A stretch of 64,000 bases of DNA from contig NZ_CP101134.1 of the NCBI RefSeq assembly GCF_024296865.1, positions 620,001 to 684,000 on the forward strand, written 5' to 3'. The notes beneath the pieces were generated by a model that searched no databases, was not told the DNA's origin, and saw only the letters and a list, made by a program, of their open reading frames with translations. Positions 8,960-18,486 of this stretch are shown here, piece after piece. This DNA is from Sphingobacterium sp. LZ7M1 (GTDB taxonomy: Bacteria > Bacteroidota > Bacteroidia > Sphingobacteriales > Sphingobacteriaceae). The first letter of the stretch is position 1. Each line of letters opens with the position of its first letter. Position numbers and translations under genes: made by a program.

Positions 8960-9897
8960 TGAAAGTCCATCTTAGGTTGTTTCATGGAATTGTCCAGTAC
9001 ATCAATTTCCAATTTAAGGATTGCTTCCATTGCTTTGTAGTCTATCCTTTCTTCATCATCGGTAGGTTTGTGGTAATCATCATGTCCACCTGTATGGAAG
9101 AAAAGGACTGGAATATTCTTTCTGTAAAATGATGTTTGGTCTGAACCACCATTTCCATCACGGCTCTTATTGAATTTGATGGTACTGCTTATACCTTCAA
9201 AGATCTTTGGGAATGCTGAACTCGTCCCATAACCAATGACTGCCAATCCATTATCTGGATTATACCGGCCGATCATATCCATGTTCAACATCCATTGGAT
9301 GGATGCTAAAGGAATGGTTGGATTTTCGGTAAAATATTTTGAGCCTATCAATCCCAATTCTTCCGCGCCAAAGCCGATAAATAAGAAATTAAAAGGTTCT
9401 TTAATGTCATTTGTTGCATAATGTCTTGCCAACTCCAACAATCCAGCTACGCCGGAAGCATTGTCGTCCGCTCCATTATGGATTTTTCCTACACCAAGTG
9501 AATCTTTAGAACCTCCGATCTCACCTTTACCTAAGTGATCATAATGCGCACCTATAACAATGGTATAGGGCGCGGCATTATCTAGGAAACCTATGATATT
9601 GTCCGATCTTCTTTCGGCATTTTCTATCTTAACCTTGGTCACCTTTGCAGGGAAGTTTTGTCGATAGCCGTTTTCCCCTTTAGGTTCCAACTTATATTTT
9701 TTAAAGTATTTCTCAACGTAGTCTGCGGCTTTTGAAGAACCTTTCATGCCCGTTTCTCGCCCAAGCATTTTGTCTGCGGAAAGATATTTGATATGTTTCT
9801 TCAGATTCTTAGGGTTGACTTGTGCGATTGCCAAGTGTGCTGAACCTAAAATTGCCAGACAAAGGGCAATAGAAAATAGTACTCGGAGATTTTTCAT
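8947..9897 (-). CDS. M28 family exported metallopeptidase
   Basis: About 316 residues. Signal peptide ~1-26 ending at IAIAQ. A single M28 domain has the two-zinc ligands: GAHYDHLG, NGADDNASG, GFGAEELGL (catalytic Glu pair), NMDMIG and FFHTGGHDDYHKPTD. The family removes N-terminal amino acids from peptides outside the inner membrane. The in-frame TTG at 9903 lies inside the promoter-like box TATATTTG, so the ATG at 9897 is the start. First gene of the unit M28-reductase-thioesterase. A longer paralogue with a lipoprotein signal lies at 39695-41281. Confidence 0.92.
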   Translation of the reverse strand: MKNLRVLFSIALCLAILGSAHLAIAQVNPKNLKKHIKYLSADKMLGRETGMKGSSKAADYVEKYFKKYKLEPKGENGYRQNFPAKVTKVKIENAERRSDNIIGFLDNAAPYTIVIGAHYDHLGKGEIGGSKDSLGVGKIHNGADDNASGVAGLLELARHYATNDIKEPFNFLFIGFGAEELGLIGSKYFTENPTIPLASIQWMLNMDMIGRYNPDNGLAVIGYGTSSAFPKIFEGISSTIKFNKSRDGNGGSDQTSFYRKNIPVLFFHTGGHDDYHKPTDDEERIDYKAMEAILKLEIDVLDNSMKQPKMDFQWTN

Positions 9898-9900
9898 GTC

Positions 9901-9908
9901 CAAATATA
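9901..9908 (-). promoter_or_regulatory. -7 box TATATTTG abutting the M28 peptidase start
   Basis: On the minus strand TATATTTG is followed by GAC and then the ATG at 9897. A start site 4-8 bp downstream of the box would fall at the start codon, again suggesting a leaderless transcript. Confidence 0.55.
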
Positions 9909-9955
9909 CGGAATAAGCGAAAAGTGTTGTAATTAGCTTTGTTAAATCGGAAAGT

Positions 9956-10606
9956 TTAATCCTCTACGATTTCACTGTTGGCATGTGATTTTTCATCATG
10001 TTCTTCCTTGAAATAACGCTTTTGGAAGATCAGGATCAAGAAAACTCCCACGGATATCGCCGAGTCGGCAATATTGAAAACTGGTCGGAAGAACAAGAAG
10101 TCCTCTCCGCCCCAGATTGGGAACCAAGTAGGGAAGGTGCCACTGATGAGTGGAAAATAAAGCATGTCTACGACCTTACCATGTAAGAAAGAGGCATACC
10201 CACCTCCATCCGGAAACAGGACTGCTTTGGAGAATGGAGTACTCTCACTAAAGATCAATCCATAAAAGGCACTGTCAATGATATTGCCTAACGCACCAGC
10301 AAATATCAAGGCTACATTCAGGATAAAGCCACGGTTATACTTGTTCTTCACCATATAGTGAAGTCCATAACCAATGCCCATTACAGCAATGATACGGAAC
10401 ACACTCAGGAAAAGCTTGCCATATTCGCCACCGAATTCCATTCCATAGGCCATGCCTGGATTTTCAATGAAGTGAATCAAGAACTTATCACCTAAAACTT
10501 TGAAATCCTGACCGATGGTCATGTTTAACTTGACCCAAAACTTCGAGATTTGGTCAACCAATAAAATGATAATAATCAGTAGAACGGGCTTGGAGTATCC
10601 TTTCAT
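9956..10606 (-). CDS. lspA: lipoprotein signal peptidase (signal peptidase II)
   Basis: A 216-residue inner-membrane aspartyl protease that cleaves prolipoproteins before the lipidated Cys. The two catalytic Asp motifs are present: GALGNIIDSAFYG and FNIADSAISVG. Four membrane helices flank them. It is longer than E. coli LspA (164 aa) because of an insertion between the Asp motifs, containing FPDGGGYASFLHGKVVDMLYFPL, and a charged C-terminal tail, both usual in Bacteroidota. It lies downstream of ileS and the DksA-like gene, separated by a terminator-like hairpin. Confidence 0.95.
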   Translation of the reverse strand: MKGYSKPVLLIIIILLVDQISKFWVKLNMTIGQDFKVLGDKFLIHFIENPGMAYGMEFGGEYGKLFLSVFRIIAVMGIGYGLHYMVKNKYNRGFILNVALIFAGALGNIIDSAFYGLIFSESTPFSKAVLFPDGGGYASFLHGKVVDMLYFPLISGTFPTWFPIWGGEDFLFFRPVFNIADSAISVGVFLILIFQKRYFKEEHDEKSHANSEIVED

Positions 10607-10615
10607 AGCATATAA

Positions 10616-10649
10616 AAATGGTCTTTGCTGTTGATAACAAAGACCATTT
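10616..10649 (-). terminator. hairpin terminator between DksA-like gene and lspA
   Basis: Arms AAATGGTCTTTG (10616-10627) and CAAAGACCATTT (10638-10649) pair perfectly around a 10-base loop. On the minus strand a short T-run follows. It probably reduces read-through from ileS/DksA-like into lspA. Confidence 0.7.
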
Positions 10650-10663
10650 ATTTAATCTTTTGC

Positions 10664-11047
10664 TTAATATTGTTTGTTTTTTGCCTCAATACTCAAGGTG
10701 GTATGAGGTACAGCTTTCAATCTTTCTTTTTGAATCAACTTACCAGTCTCTCTGCAGATTCCGTAAGTCTTGTTCTCAATGCGCACTAAGGCTGCTTCAA
10801 GATTGTCGATAAATTTCTTTTGACGAGCTGCTAATTGGTTGATTTGTTCCTTCTCCAATGTTGCAGAGCCATCTTCTAATGTCTTGTAGGTACCTGCTGT
10901 ATCGTCAGTTCCATTCGCATTGCTATTACTTAAAGAAGTAGTCAAAGAGGTTAATTCCTCTCTCGCTATGCGCAACTTCTCAAGAATTATTGCTTTAAAT
11001 TCCTGTAATTCAGCATCACTGTACCGTGTTTTCTCTGTGTTTCCCAT
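10664..11047 (-). CDS. TraR/DksA-family protein with degenerate zinc finger
   Basis: A 127-residue protein with the DksA layout: N-terminal helix-rich coiled coil (~8-90) and C-terminal finger. The family binds the RNA polymerase secondary channel to modulate initiation with ppGpp. The motif reads GICRETGKLIQKERLKAVPHTTLSIEA: the first Cys is kept, but the second is Thr and the later CxxC pair is absent. Zinc binding by four Cys is therefore impossible, as in Cys-poor DksA homologues that hold the fold without metal. It starts 3 bp after the ileS stop. The tip residues that contact the polymerase active site were not checked in detail. Confidence 0.88.
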   Translation of the reverse strand: MGNTEKTRYSDAELQEFKAIILEKLRIAREELTSLTTSLSNSNANGTDDTAGTYKTLEDGSATLEKEQINQLAARQKKFIDNLEAALVRIENKTYGICRETGKLIQKERLKAVPHTTLSIEAKNKQY

Positions 11048-11050
11048 ACT

Positions 11051-14000
11051 TTAAATTTTTTCTATTGATAGCAATAAATTCTCTCCGTCAATTTCGATAG
11101 CATCGCCATTTGCCAGGGCACTATCGAATTTCAGACTGTCGGCCAAAATTTCCGTACAAATATACGAGAAATTATTATCTACAGCTTGTTGAATTTCAGT
11201 ATTTTGACTTAAGGTCACATTTATTCGGTCAGTAACTTCAAATCCTTTGTCTTTTCTGAGATTTTGGATGCGGTTAATAAGCTCTCTTGCCATCCCTTCT
11301 TCCTTTAACTCTGCAGAAATATTAACGTCTAAAGCTACCGTTAAACGTCCTAAATTAGCAACTTGCCATCCTTCTACGTCCTCTGCTATGATTTCTACAT
11401 CATCGCTGCTAATTACATATTCCGTGCCAGTTAACTGGACGGATCCTTGATTTTCTAGTGCTTGGATCTGGGCAGCATCCATATTTTGGATTGCACTGGC
11501 TACCACTTTCATATCCTTACCTACCTTAGCACCAAGGACTTTGAAGTTAGGTTTTACCTTTTTCTTAATAATACCGGTAGTGTCCGTAATAAATTCAATA
11601 TCCTTGATATTTGTTTCTGAAAGGATCAGGTCTTTTACCTTTTCTACTTTCTCTTGGAAGGAACTGTCCAGTACAGGCACCAAAATCTTGCTCAATGGTT
11701 GTCTAACATTGATCCCTGTTTTCTTTCTCAAGGAAAGGGTCAAGGATGATATATCTTGGGCCAAGGCCATACGTTCTTCCAATTCTTTATCTACCAAGTC
11801 CTCATGGTAAGCTGGATAGTCTGCCAAGTGAACCGACTCATACTTTTCTTTGCCTGTTGCTGCATTTAAGTCCAAATACAATTGGTCTGCAAAGAATGGT
11901 GAGATCGGTGCTATTAATTTTGCAATGGTATCCAAACAGGTATATAAGGTTTGGTAAGCCGAGATCTTATCTTGTGAATATTCTCCTTTCCAGAAACGGC
12001 GACGGCATAAACGAACATACCAGTTGCTCAAATGCTCATCTACAAAATTCTGGATCGCACGGGCTGCCTTGGTAGGCTCATAATCTGCATAGAATCCATC
12101 AACTTCCTTACTCAAACTGTTCAATAAAGAAAGGATCCAACGGTCAATTTCAGGACGGTGTTTTAATGGAATCTCAGGCTCTGCATAATTGAATTTGTCA
12201 ATATTGGCATAAAGCGCAAAGAATGCATATGTATTATATAAGGTGCCGAAGAACTTACGACGAACTTCATCCAAGCCTTCTACATTAAATTTCAGGTTGT
12301 CCCATGGTGCGGCATTGCTGATCATGTACCAACGGGTTGCATCTGCTGAATATTTGTCGATCGTAGCAAATGGATCCACGCCATTTCCTAGACGCTTGGA
12401 CATCTTGTTGCCATTCTTGTCCAGTACCAATCCATTCGAAACTACGTTCTTGAAGGCAATCGATCCGCGTACCATGGTTGAAATCGCATGCAAGGTAAAG
12501 AACCAACCGCGTGTTTGATCAACACCTTCTGCGATGAAATCAGCAGGGAAAGCCGAAAAGTATTCATCCTTGAAAGGAAGTGCTTCACCTTTTTCCAATT
12601 TATCGTAATCCAATCCCCATTGCGCATAAGGCATTGCTCCTGAATCAAACCATACGTCGATCAAGTCCGGTTCACGGAATAATTTCTGCCCGCCATCGGA
12701 AACCAAGATGATATCATCCACATAAGGTCTATGTAGGTCTAATTCATCGGTTCCAAATTTATCCAGATAGGATTTGTTGGTTGCTTTTTCATCTTCGGTC
12801 AGGACATCTGAATTTAATGAAGCTTCCAGGTAAGATTTCAGTTCAGGCATTGAACCTATGCAGATCTCCTCATTCTCGTCTTCACTTCTCCAGATAGGTA
12901 GGGGAGTTCCCCAATATCTTGAACGGGAAAGGTTCCAGTCAACCAGGTTTTCCAACCAGTTGCCAAAGCGCCCAGTTCCTGTTGCCTCTGGCTTCCAGTT
13001 AATAGTTTTATTCAAAGCCACCAGTTCTTCCTTTACCGCTGTTGTTTTGATAAACCAGCTATCCAATGGATAGTATAGTACCGGTTTGTCCGTTCTCCAG
13101 CAGTGCGGATAGGTGTGCTCATATTTCTTAACATCAAATGCTTTGTTCTCTTCCTTAAGTTTGATGGCGATCAATACATCCGTTGGACGGAAATCTTTGT
13201 CCGCACGCTCTTCATTGGAATAATATTCTTCTTTTACAAAACGGCCAGCAAAATCGGTGATTTCTTTTACGAATTTACCGGTCTTGTCCACGGTTGGCAC
13301 TTCTTTTCCGTTTTCATCAAGAACCATGATGGATGGAATACCATTCTCACGAGCTACCCTAAAGTCATCTGCACCATAGGTTGGTGAAGTATGCACGATA
13401 CCAGTACCGTCTTCAGTGGTCACAAAGTCGCCTAAGATGACACGGAATGCTTTTTCCCTTAGCTCTTCAGAAGTCACATAAGGCATCAATTGATGATAGC
13501 GCAAGCCTTCGATTTCTGCTCCTTTAAATTCCTCTACGATTTCCCAAGGGATAACCTTATCACCAAATTTATAGTCTTGGAAGGAAACCTGCTGACCATC
13601 AGCTTTAAAGTGCTTTGATATCAGGTTTTTTGCCAAGATCACCGAAACAGCCGTTCCAGTGTATTGGTTGAAGGTTTTCACTTTGACATAGTCAATATTT
13701 TTACCCACTGTCAAGGCGCTGTTTCCAGGTAAGGTCCAAGGTGTGGTCGTCCAGGCCAAGAAAGCCACGTCCTCATCTTGGTTTTCCACCAAACGATCCA
13801 TCATTGGGTGGATCTGTTGTTTATCCAAACGGAATTCAGCAACAATCGTAGTGTCCTTAACGTCCTTATAGGTTCCAGGTTGGTTCAATTCATGCGAACT
13901 CAATCCCGTTCCCGCAGCAGGAGAGTATGGTTGGATCGTATAGCCCTTATAAAGCAATCCTTTTTTATAAAGATCCTTCAATAAGAACCATAGGGTCTCG

Positions 14001-14464
14001 ATATATTCATTTTGGTAAGTAATATAAGGATGTTCCAGGTCTACCCAATAGCCCATTTTCTGGGTCAGGTCGTTCCATACATCCGTATATTTCATGACTT
14101 CCTTACGGCAGGCATCATTATAGTCCTTCACGGAAATTTTCTTACCGATATCTTCTTTAGTGATACCTAAAGTCTTTTCAACAGCTAATTCAATCGGCAA
14201 ACCATGGGTATCCCAACCACCTTTACGTTTAACCTGATAACCTTTCAAAGTCTTATAACGGCAAAAAATATCCTTGATCGTTCTCGCCATAACATGGTGG
14301 ATACCAGGCATTCCATTCGCTGATGGAGGTCCCTCGTAGAAAGTGTAGGGTTTGCTGGCTGGACGGTTGGAGATACTCTTCGCAAAGATGTCGTCAGTCT
14401 CCCAACGTTTCAATACCTCTTTGCCTATTTCTGAAAGATTTAACTGCTTATATTCCTTGTACAT
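11051..14464 (-). CDS. ileS: isoleucine--tRNA ligase, type 2 (IleS2-like)
   Basis: A 1137-residue class I synthetase charging tRNA-Ile. The HIGH motif is GIHH at residues 54-57, and KMSKR lies at ~688-692. The editing (CP1) domain between them includes WTTTPWTLPGNSAL. The protein is longer than E. coli IleS (938 aa), and its C-terminus resembles the eukaryote-like type 2 anticodon-binding region rather than the zinc-binding tail; this type is often intrinsically resistant to mupirocin. The ATG at 14464 is used; a GTG directly upstream would add one residue. It heads the ileS-DksA-like unit. Confidence 0.95.
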   Translation of the reverse strand: MYKEYKQLNLSEIGKEVLKRWETDDIFAKSISNRPASKPYTFYEGPPSANGMPGIHHVMARTIKDIFCRYKTLKGYQVKRKGGWDTHGLPIELAVEKTLGITKEDIGKKISVKDYNDACRKEVMKYTDVWNDLTQKMGYWVDLEHPYITYQNEYIETLWFLLKDLYKKGLLYKGYTIQPYSPAAGTGLSSHELNQPGTYKDVKDTTIVAEFRLDKQQIHPMMDRLVENQDEDVAFLAWTTTPWTLPGNSALTVGKNIDYVKVKTFNQYTGTAVSVILAKNLISKHFKADGQQVSFQDYKFGDKVIPWEIVEEFKGAEIEGLRYHQLMPYVTSEELREKAFRVILGDFVTTEDGTGIVHTSPTYGADDFRVARENGIPSIMVLDENGKEVPTVDKTGKFVKEITDFAGRFVKEEYYSNEERADKDFRPTDVLIAIKLKEENKAFDVKKYEHTYPHCWRTDKPVLYYPLDSWFIKTTAVKEELVALNKTINWKPEATGTGRFGNWLENLVDWNLSRSRYWGTPLPIWRSEDENEEICIGSMPELKSYLEASLNSDVLTEDEKATNKSYLDKFGTDELDLHRPYVDDIILVSDGGQKLFREPDLIDVWFDSGAMPYAQWGLDYDKLEKGEALPFKDEYFSAFPADFIAEGVDQTRGWFFTLHAISTMVRGSIAFKNVVSNGLVLDKNGNKMSKRLGNGVDPFATIDKYSADATRWYMISNAAPWDNLKFNVEGLDEVRRKFFGTLYNTYAFFALYANIDKFNYAEPEIPLKHRPEIDRWILSLLNSLSKEVDGFYADYEPTKAARAIQNFVDEHLSNWYVRLCRRRFWKGEYSQDKISAYQTLYTCLDTIAKLIAPISPFFADQLYLDLNAATGKEKYESVHLADYPAYHEDLVDKELEERMALAQDISSLTLSLRKKTGINVRQPLSKILVPVLDSSFQEKVEKVKDLILSETNIKDIEFITDTTGIIKKKVKPNFKVLGAKVGKDMKVVASAIQNMDAAQIQALENQGSVQLTGTEYVISSDDVEIIAEDVEGWQVANLGRLTVALDVNISAELKEEGMARELINRIQNLRKDKGFEVTDRINVTLSQNTEIQQAVDNNFSYICTEILADSLKFDSALANGDAIEIDGENLLLSIEKI

Positions 14465-14547
14465 CACGTAATCTAATTCTGATTTTTAAAGGTGGCTAAT
14501 TTAGTGAAAAATTTGCACAAATTATAGATAGCTGGGATTGGGGGATT

Positions 14548-14632
14548 TGAACCAGGATGGAATGGATGGGAGGATAGACCAAGATTATGGAATGAACCAG
14601 GATGGAATGGATGGGAGGATAGGCCAAGATTA
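14548..14632 (+). repeat. 45-bp strand-asymmetric repeat, two units (locus B)
   Basis: Two units beginning TGAACCAGGATGGAATGG at 14548 and 14593 and ending near CCAAGATTA. The G-rich strand is the plus strand here. This is the left module of the composite element at 14548-15420. An open frame on the other strand across it has no protein-like features beyond the repeat. Confidence 0.88.
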
Positions 14633-14639
14633 TTTTTGA

Positions 14640-14960
14640 ACCCCAGCAGGGGTGACATATTTGTAGAAATTGGATGTTTGAAAAGGCGAACCCAAAGGGT
14701 GGGTGAAATGTTTTTCAACAATTCCTCTTTATGGGTTTAAAACAAAAAAAACAGTTTACTCATCTTACGATTCGCAATGATCAATGTCCTCATAAAAAAA
14801 ACAATAGATTCTTCGCTTCACTCTGAATCCCTCATTAGCACATTTTTATTCTGAACGATCAGTGAGGAATCTGTACGGTTTTCCCATCTACGACCCTGTC
14901 ATTCTTTACCGAAGGTAAAGGACCTGTTCGCCAATGCAGCCTATGAGGCAATACTTTTTA
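14640..14960 (+). repeat. composite intergenic element, central modules (locus B)
   Basis: Follows the 45-bp repeats. In order: CCCCAGCAGGGGTG hairpin-like module with CATATTTGTAGAAATT (14641-14671), GGGTGGGTGAAATGTTTTTC (~14698-14717), a CTCATCTTACGATT stretch (~14759), ATAGATTCTTCGCTTCACTC (~14805-14824), TTCTGAACGATCAGTGAGGA (~14852) and CATTCTTTACCGAAGGTAAA (~14900). The same modules occur in the same order on the opposite strand at 22740-23361. No coding potential is seen. Confidence 0.8.
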
Positions 14961-15420
14961 TGTTGTTTTTTAATAATTATGGGATTGCAGTATTCCGAGA
15001 TTCTTCCTTCGTCAGAATGACTGGAAGGCGGAAACCGCAGTTGCAGGACCTGTTCGCCAATGCAAACTTTGAGGCAATACTTTTTATGTTGTTTTTTAAT
15101 AATTATGGGATTGCAGTATTCCGAGATTCTTCCTTCGTCAGAATGACTGGAAGGCGGAAACCGCAGTTGCAGGACCTGTACGCCAATGCAAACTTTGAGG
15201 CAATACTTTTTATGTTGTTTTTTAATAATTATGGGATTGCAGTATTCCGAGATTCTTCCTTCGTCAGAATGACTGGAAGGCGGAAACCGCAGTTGCAGGA
15301 CCTGTTCGCCAATGCAGCTTATGAGGCAATACTGTTTTTGTTGTTATTTAAATAAATATGGGTTTGCTGAATTCCGAGATTCTTCCTTCGTCAGGACGAC
15401 TAGAAGGCGGAAACCGAAGG
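14921..15420 (+). repeat. 126-bp tandem repeat, about four copies
   Basis: Copies begin GACCTGTTCGCCAATGC at 14921, 15047, 15173 (GTACGCC variant) and 15299, an exact 126-bp period. The first three copies are nearly identical; the fourth decays after 15330. Each contains GCAGTATTCCGAGATTCTTC and CAGAATGACTGGAAGGCGG. Since 126 is divisible by three, a frame stays open through it (14960-15355) giving a 42-residue repeat, but this is probably incidental. Confidence 0.92.
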
Positions 15421-15651
15421 TTGTTGGTTGTTGATCCAAGAAATTCTGTAGGTTTTTTATGCCTTTAGGGCATCATAATGCTAAGTGGAAGAGGCATTAA
15501 AAAAGGCTTCGCCAAAATAGACAGTTTGAATAGTTTTGCTGCGCAGGCGTGTAAAAATTAAACAACAGATTTTTGGGTATTCTCGCTAGCGATATTTCAA
15601 TACTGACTGTCGATGTACAAGGCGAAACCTTTTAACGGCAATATTTTTTAT
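15421..15651. other. intergenic stretch with large imperfect inverted repeat
   Basis: AAAAGGCTTCGCC (15501-15513) is complementary, with an offset, to GGCGAAACCTTTT (15621-15633), and GACAGT (15520-15525) to ACTGTC (15606-15611), so the ~130-bp stretch could form an extended imperfect hairpin. It borders the end of iscA. No gene was recognised. Confidence 0.5.
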
Positions 15652-16005
15652 TTATGCAGAGAAGCTGCTTCCGCAACCACAAGTGCTTGTTGCGTTTGGA
15701 TTATTGAATGTAAATCCGCGAGCATCTAGACCGTTTTTAAAGTCGATCTCCATTCCTGCTAAATATAGCCCATGAGCTTTGTTCATAAAGACACGCATGC
15801 CCTGAATGTTATATTCTGTATCGCCATCCTTGATTTGGTCGAATCCCAAAATGTAGCTCATCCCTGAACAACCTCCACCCTCTACGCCAATGCGCAATCC
15901 AAAATCAGCACCGATTTCTTGTTGGTCGATCAGTTTGTTTAGTTCGTTTAGTGCACCTTCGGTAAAAGTTACCGGAGCTACAGCTGTCAAATTATCTGAA
16001 GCCAT
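15652..16005 (-). CDS. HesB/IscA-family iron-sulfur assembly protein
   Basis: A 117-residue A-type carrier delivering iron-sulfur clusters to apoproteins. The three ligand cysteines are present: C46 in EGGGCSGMSY and C109/C111 in STCGCGSSF. Length matches the family. It stands alone here, divergent from glyA, with no isc or suf genes nearby. ErpA and IscA cannot be distinguished by sequence alone. A -7 box lies ~27 bp upstream of the start. Confidence 0.92.
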   Translation of the reverse strand: MASDNLTAVAPVTFTEGALNELNKLIDQQEIGADFGLRIGVEGGGCSGMSYILGFDQIKDGDTEYNIQGMRVFMNKAHGLYLAGMEIDFKNGLDARGFTFNNPNATSTCGCGSSFSA

Positions 16006-16031
16006 ATTAATTTCCTCTGAATTTACAGCTA

Positions 16032-16039
16032 CAAAAATA
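16032..16039 (-). promoter_or_regulatory. -7 box TATTTTTG upstream of the IscA-like gene
   Basis: Matches TAnnTTTG on the minus strand; the leader to the ATG at 16005 would be about 20 nt. No TTG was found at the expected spacing. Confidence 0.5.
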
Positions 16040-16309
16040 CATATTTTTCGCTTTCCTTTTAGTAAGCAACCTTATTATGACAATCGGCAAACAGAGACCA
16101 GAAGGGGAATGAAGGGCATATGGCAGTAGAAAAATTGCTTATTCATCGAATTGGGAGGCTCAGGAATACTATCGCTAACATGTGGTCGTTTTATGATTGG
16201 GAGGTTCAACAGTCCGTTATTCAATTGAGAAAAAACTTAACAAAATGGCAATCCTTAAAAATCATTGGAGAAATTTAGGTAATTATAAGCCCATTTCTTT
16301 GTAATTATC
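16040..16309. other. intergenic region between iscA-like gene and glyA
   Basis: Part of a 357-bp gap between divergent genes. Apart from the two flanking -7 boxes, I see only a weak direct repeat (GATTGGGAGGTTCAACAG near 16195, resembling GAATTGGGAGGCTCAGGA near 16149). No RNA gene or strong hairpin was found. Confidence 0.5.
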
Positions 16310-16317
16310 TATATTTG
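16310..16317 (+). promoter_or_regulatory. -7 box TATATTTG upstream of glyA
   Basis: Consensus TAnnTTTG, ending 45 bp before the glyA ATG at 16363. A C-run (CCCCCCC) in the leader precedes an AT-rich stretch next to the start; no purine-rich ribosome-binding site is present. Confidence 0.6.
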
Positions 16318-16362
16318 CAACAAATTTGAAATTTTAATACCCCCCCAATAAAAAATATCAAT

Positions 16363-17634
16363 ATGGAAAGAGATCAATCCATTTTTAATCTAATTGCCGA
16401 GGAGCTAAAACGCCAAGAAGAAGGTATTGAGCTTATCGCTTCAGAAAACTTTGTGAGCAAGCAGGTTATGGAAGCCGCTGGTTCTGTTTTGACCAACAAA
16501 TACGCAGAAGGACTTCCAGGAAAACGTTACTATGGAGGTTGTGAAGTTGTGGATAAAATTGAAACAATTGCCATCGACCGTGCAAAAGAATTGTTTGGCG
16601 CTGAATGGGTGAACGTACAGCCTCACTCTGGTGCACAAGCCAATGCTGCTGTTTTCCTTGCCATCTTAAAACCTGGCGATAAAATCCTAGGATTCGATCT
16701 TAGCCATGGTGGTCACTTGACTCATGGTTCTCCAGCAAACTTCTCTGGTAAACTTTATCAACCATTATTCTACGGTGTAAAAGAAGATACTGGTCTAATC
16801 GACTACGAACAATTAGAAGAAACTGCTCGTCGTGAAAAACCAAAAGTGATTATCTGTGGTGCGTCTGCATATTCTCGTGACTGGGATTATGCCCGTATCC
16901 GTAAGGTTGCTGACGAAATCGGCGCTCTAGTTGTCGCTGACGTTTCTCACCCTGCTGGTTTGATCGCTCACGGTCTATTGAACGATCCAATCCCTCACTG
17001 TCATATCGTAACGACTACGACTCACAAGACGCTTCGTGGTCCTCGTGGTGGTATGATCATGGTAGGTAAGGATTTCGAAAACCCATGGGGCATCAAAACG
17101 CCTAAAGGAGAAACACGTACGATCACCCAATTATTGGATCTAGCGGTATTCCCTGGAACGCAAGGTGGTCCTTTGGAGCACACTATTGCTGCTAAAGCAA
17201 TTGCTTACGGTGAAGCGCTTTCTGATGATTACTTGACATACATTAAACAAGTTAAAACAAATGCTGCTGCCTTAGCTCAGTTCTTTGTAGAAAGAGACTA
17301 TAAAATTATCTCTGGAGGTACAGACAACCACTTAATGTTGGTAGACCTTAGAAACAAAGATATCTCTGGTAAAGATGCAGAAGCAGTTTTAGGCTTAGCA
17401 GGTATCACAACCAATAAAAACATGGTTCCTTTTGATTCTCGCTCACCATTCGTTACATCAGGTGTACGTTTCGGTACTGCAGCAATCACAACTCGTGGAA
17501 TCAAAGAAAACGAAATCATTCAAATCGGTGAGTTGATCGACGAGGCATTGAACAATCGTTCAGACAATGCTGCGCTAGATCGTATCCACGGAAAAGTAAG
17601 AGAAATGATGGCTCAATTTCCTTTATATAAGTAA
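16363..17634 (+). CDS. glyA: serine hydroxymethyltransferase
   Basis: A 423-residue PLP enzyme converting serine and tetrahydrofolate to glycine and methylene-tetrahydrofolate, the main one-carbon source. The PLP-binding Lys is K222 in [23 protein letters not shown] near the N-terminus and [15 protein letters not shown] are diagnostic. Length matches the family. It has its own -7 box and terminator, so it is probably monocistronic. Codon use looks more biased than in the neighbours (many CGT, GGT), consistent with high expression. Confidence 0.98.
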   Translation: MERDQSIFNLIAEELKRQEEGIELIASENFVSKQVMEAAGSVLTNKYAEGLPGKRYYGGCEVVDKIETIAIDRAKELFGAEWVNVQPHSGAQANAAVFLAILKPGDKILGFDLSHGGHLTHGSPANFSGKLYQPLFYGVKEDTGLIDYEQLEETARREKPKVIICGASAYSRDWDYARIRKVADEIGALVVADVSHPAGLIAHGLLNDPIPHCHIVTTTTHKTLRGPRGGMIMVGKDFENPWGIKTPKGETRTITQLLDLAVFPGTQGGPLEHTIAAKAIAYGEALSDDYLTYIKQVKTNAAALAQFFVERDYKIISGGTDNHLMLVDLRNKDISGKDAEAVLGLAGITTNKNMVPFDSRSPFVTSGVRFGTAAITTRGIKENEIIQIGELIDEALNNRSDNAALDRIHGKVREMMAQFPLYK

Positions 17635-17656
17635 TTGAGTAAAATATAACATTCAG

Positions 17657-17690
17657 ATGGCTCTAAAGGATAACTTTGGAGCCATTTTTG
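17657..17690 (+). terminator. terminator after glyA
   Basis: ATGGCTCTAAAG (17657-17668) pairs with CTTTGGAGCCAT (17674-17685) with one G-T pair, followed by TTTTTG. Confidence 0.85.
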
Positions 17691-17869
17691 TTATTAGGAT
17701 TTAATGTGAAGAAATGTTAAAATACCAATCCATTTTTTGATTAATCGGAAATTTTAATTCTCTTTGAACTAATAACATTAAACAAATCGCTTATCGAAAC
17801 ACTACTACGCTTAAACTAAAATATTACAAAGACATAGAAAACTCTTACATCATTTGTGGAGGCATAATT

Positions 17870-18460
17870 ATGAAACTATTGAATAAGAAAAGTGACCAGG
17901 AACTGGTACAAGCGTATGTTAAAGGCGAAGAAAGAGCCTTGCAAGTACTGTTAGAACGTTATAAAACGAAAATCTATACATCGATCTACCATCAGGTTAA
18001 AGATCAATACTTAGCTGAAGATATTTTCCAAGAGACTTTTATCAAAGTTATCAATACCCTAAAAGCTGGTCGTTACAATGATGAAGGTAAGTTCTTGCCT
18101 TGGGTCATGCGTATTGCCCATAACATGGTTATCGATCATTTCAGAAAAGAAAAAAGAGCACCTAACGTAGTCAATAACGATGGTTTCGATATCTTTGAAA
18201 TCTTGCAGTTCTCGGACGATAGTGTGGAAATGAAAATGGTAAAAGATCAACGTGATGTGGATCTTAAGAAAATCATCCAATTGCTTCCTGACGATCAAAA
18301 AGAAGTGCTGATCATGCGTCTTTTCTGTGATATGAGTTTTAAAGATATCGCGGACATTACTGAGGTAAGTATCAATACGGCCTTGGGGAGAATGCGTTAT
18401 GCATTGAGCAACTTGAGAAAGATGATCGAGGAAAACAATATGATGTTTCAATTAGGATAA
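17870..18460 (+). CDS. RNA polymerase sigma factor, ECF subfamily
   Basis: A 196-residue sigma-70 family ECF factor. Region 2 (~22-95) includes YLAEDIFQETFIKVINTLK and the FLPWVMRIAHNMVIDHFRKEKR stretch for -10 recognition; region 4 (~135-188) includes the helix-turn-helix SFKDIADITEVSINTALGRMRYAL. No anti-sigma factor or SusC/FecR-type partner is adjacent; the next gene is a membrane zinc peptidase 340 bp away. The wide leader and own terminator suggest a stand-alone gene. Targets unknown. Confidence 0.93.
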   Translation: MKLLNKKSDQELVQAYVKGEERALQVLLERYKTKIYTSIYHQVKDQYLAEDIFQETFIKVINTLKAGRYNDEGKFLPWVMRIAHNMVIDHFRKEKRAPNVVNNDGFDIFEILQFSDDSVEMKMVKDQRDVDLKKIIQLLPDDQKEVLIMRLFCDMSFKDIADITEVSINTALGRMRYALSNLRKMIEENNMMFQLG

Positions 18461-18486
18461 TATAAATAGGATCAAGATAAATTTCA

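Noticed and set aside
14473..14721. 82-codon reading frame on the minus strand
   Set aside because: Encodes only the 45-bp repeat (LGLSSHPFHPGS repeated); no protein signature, and it lies wholly within the intergenic element.
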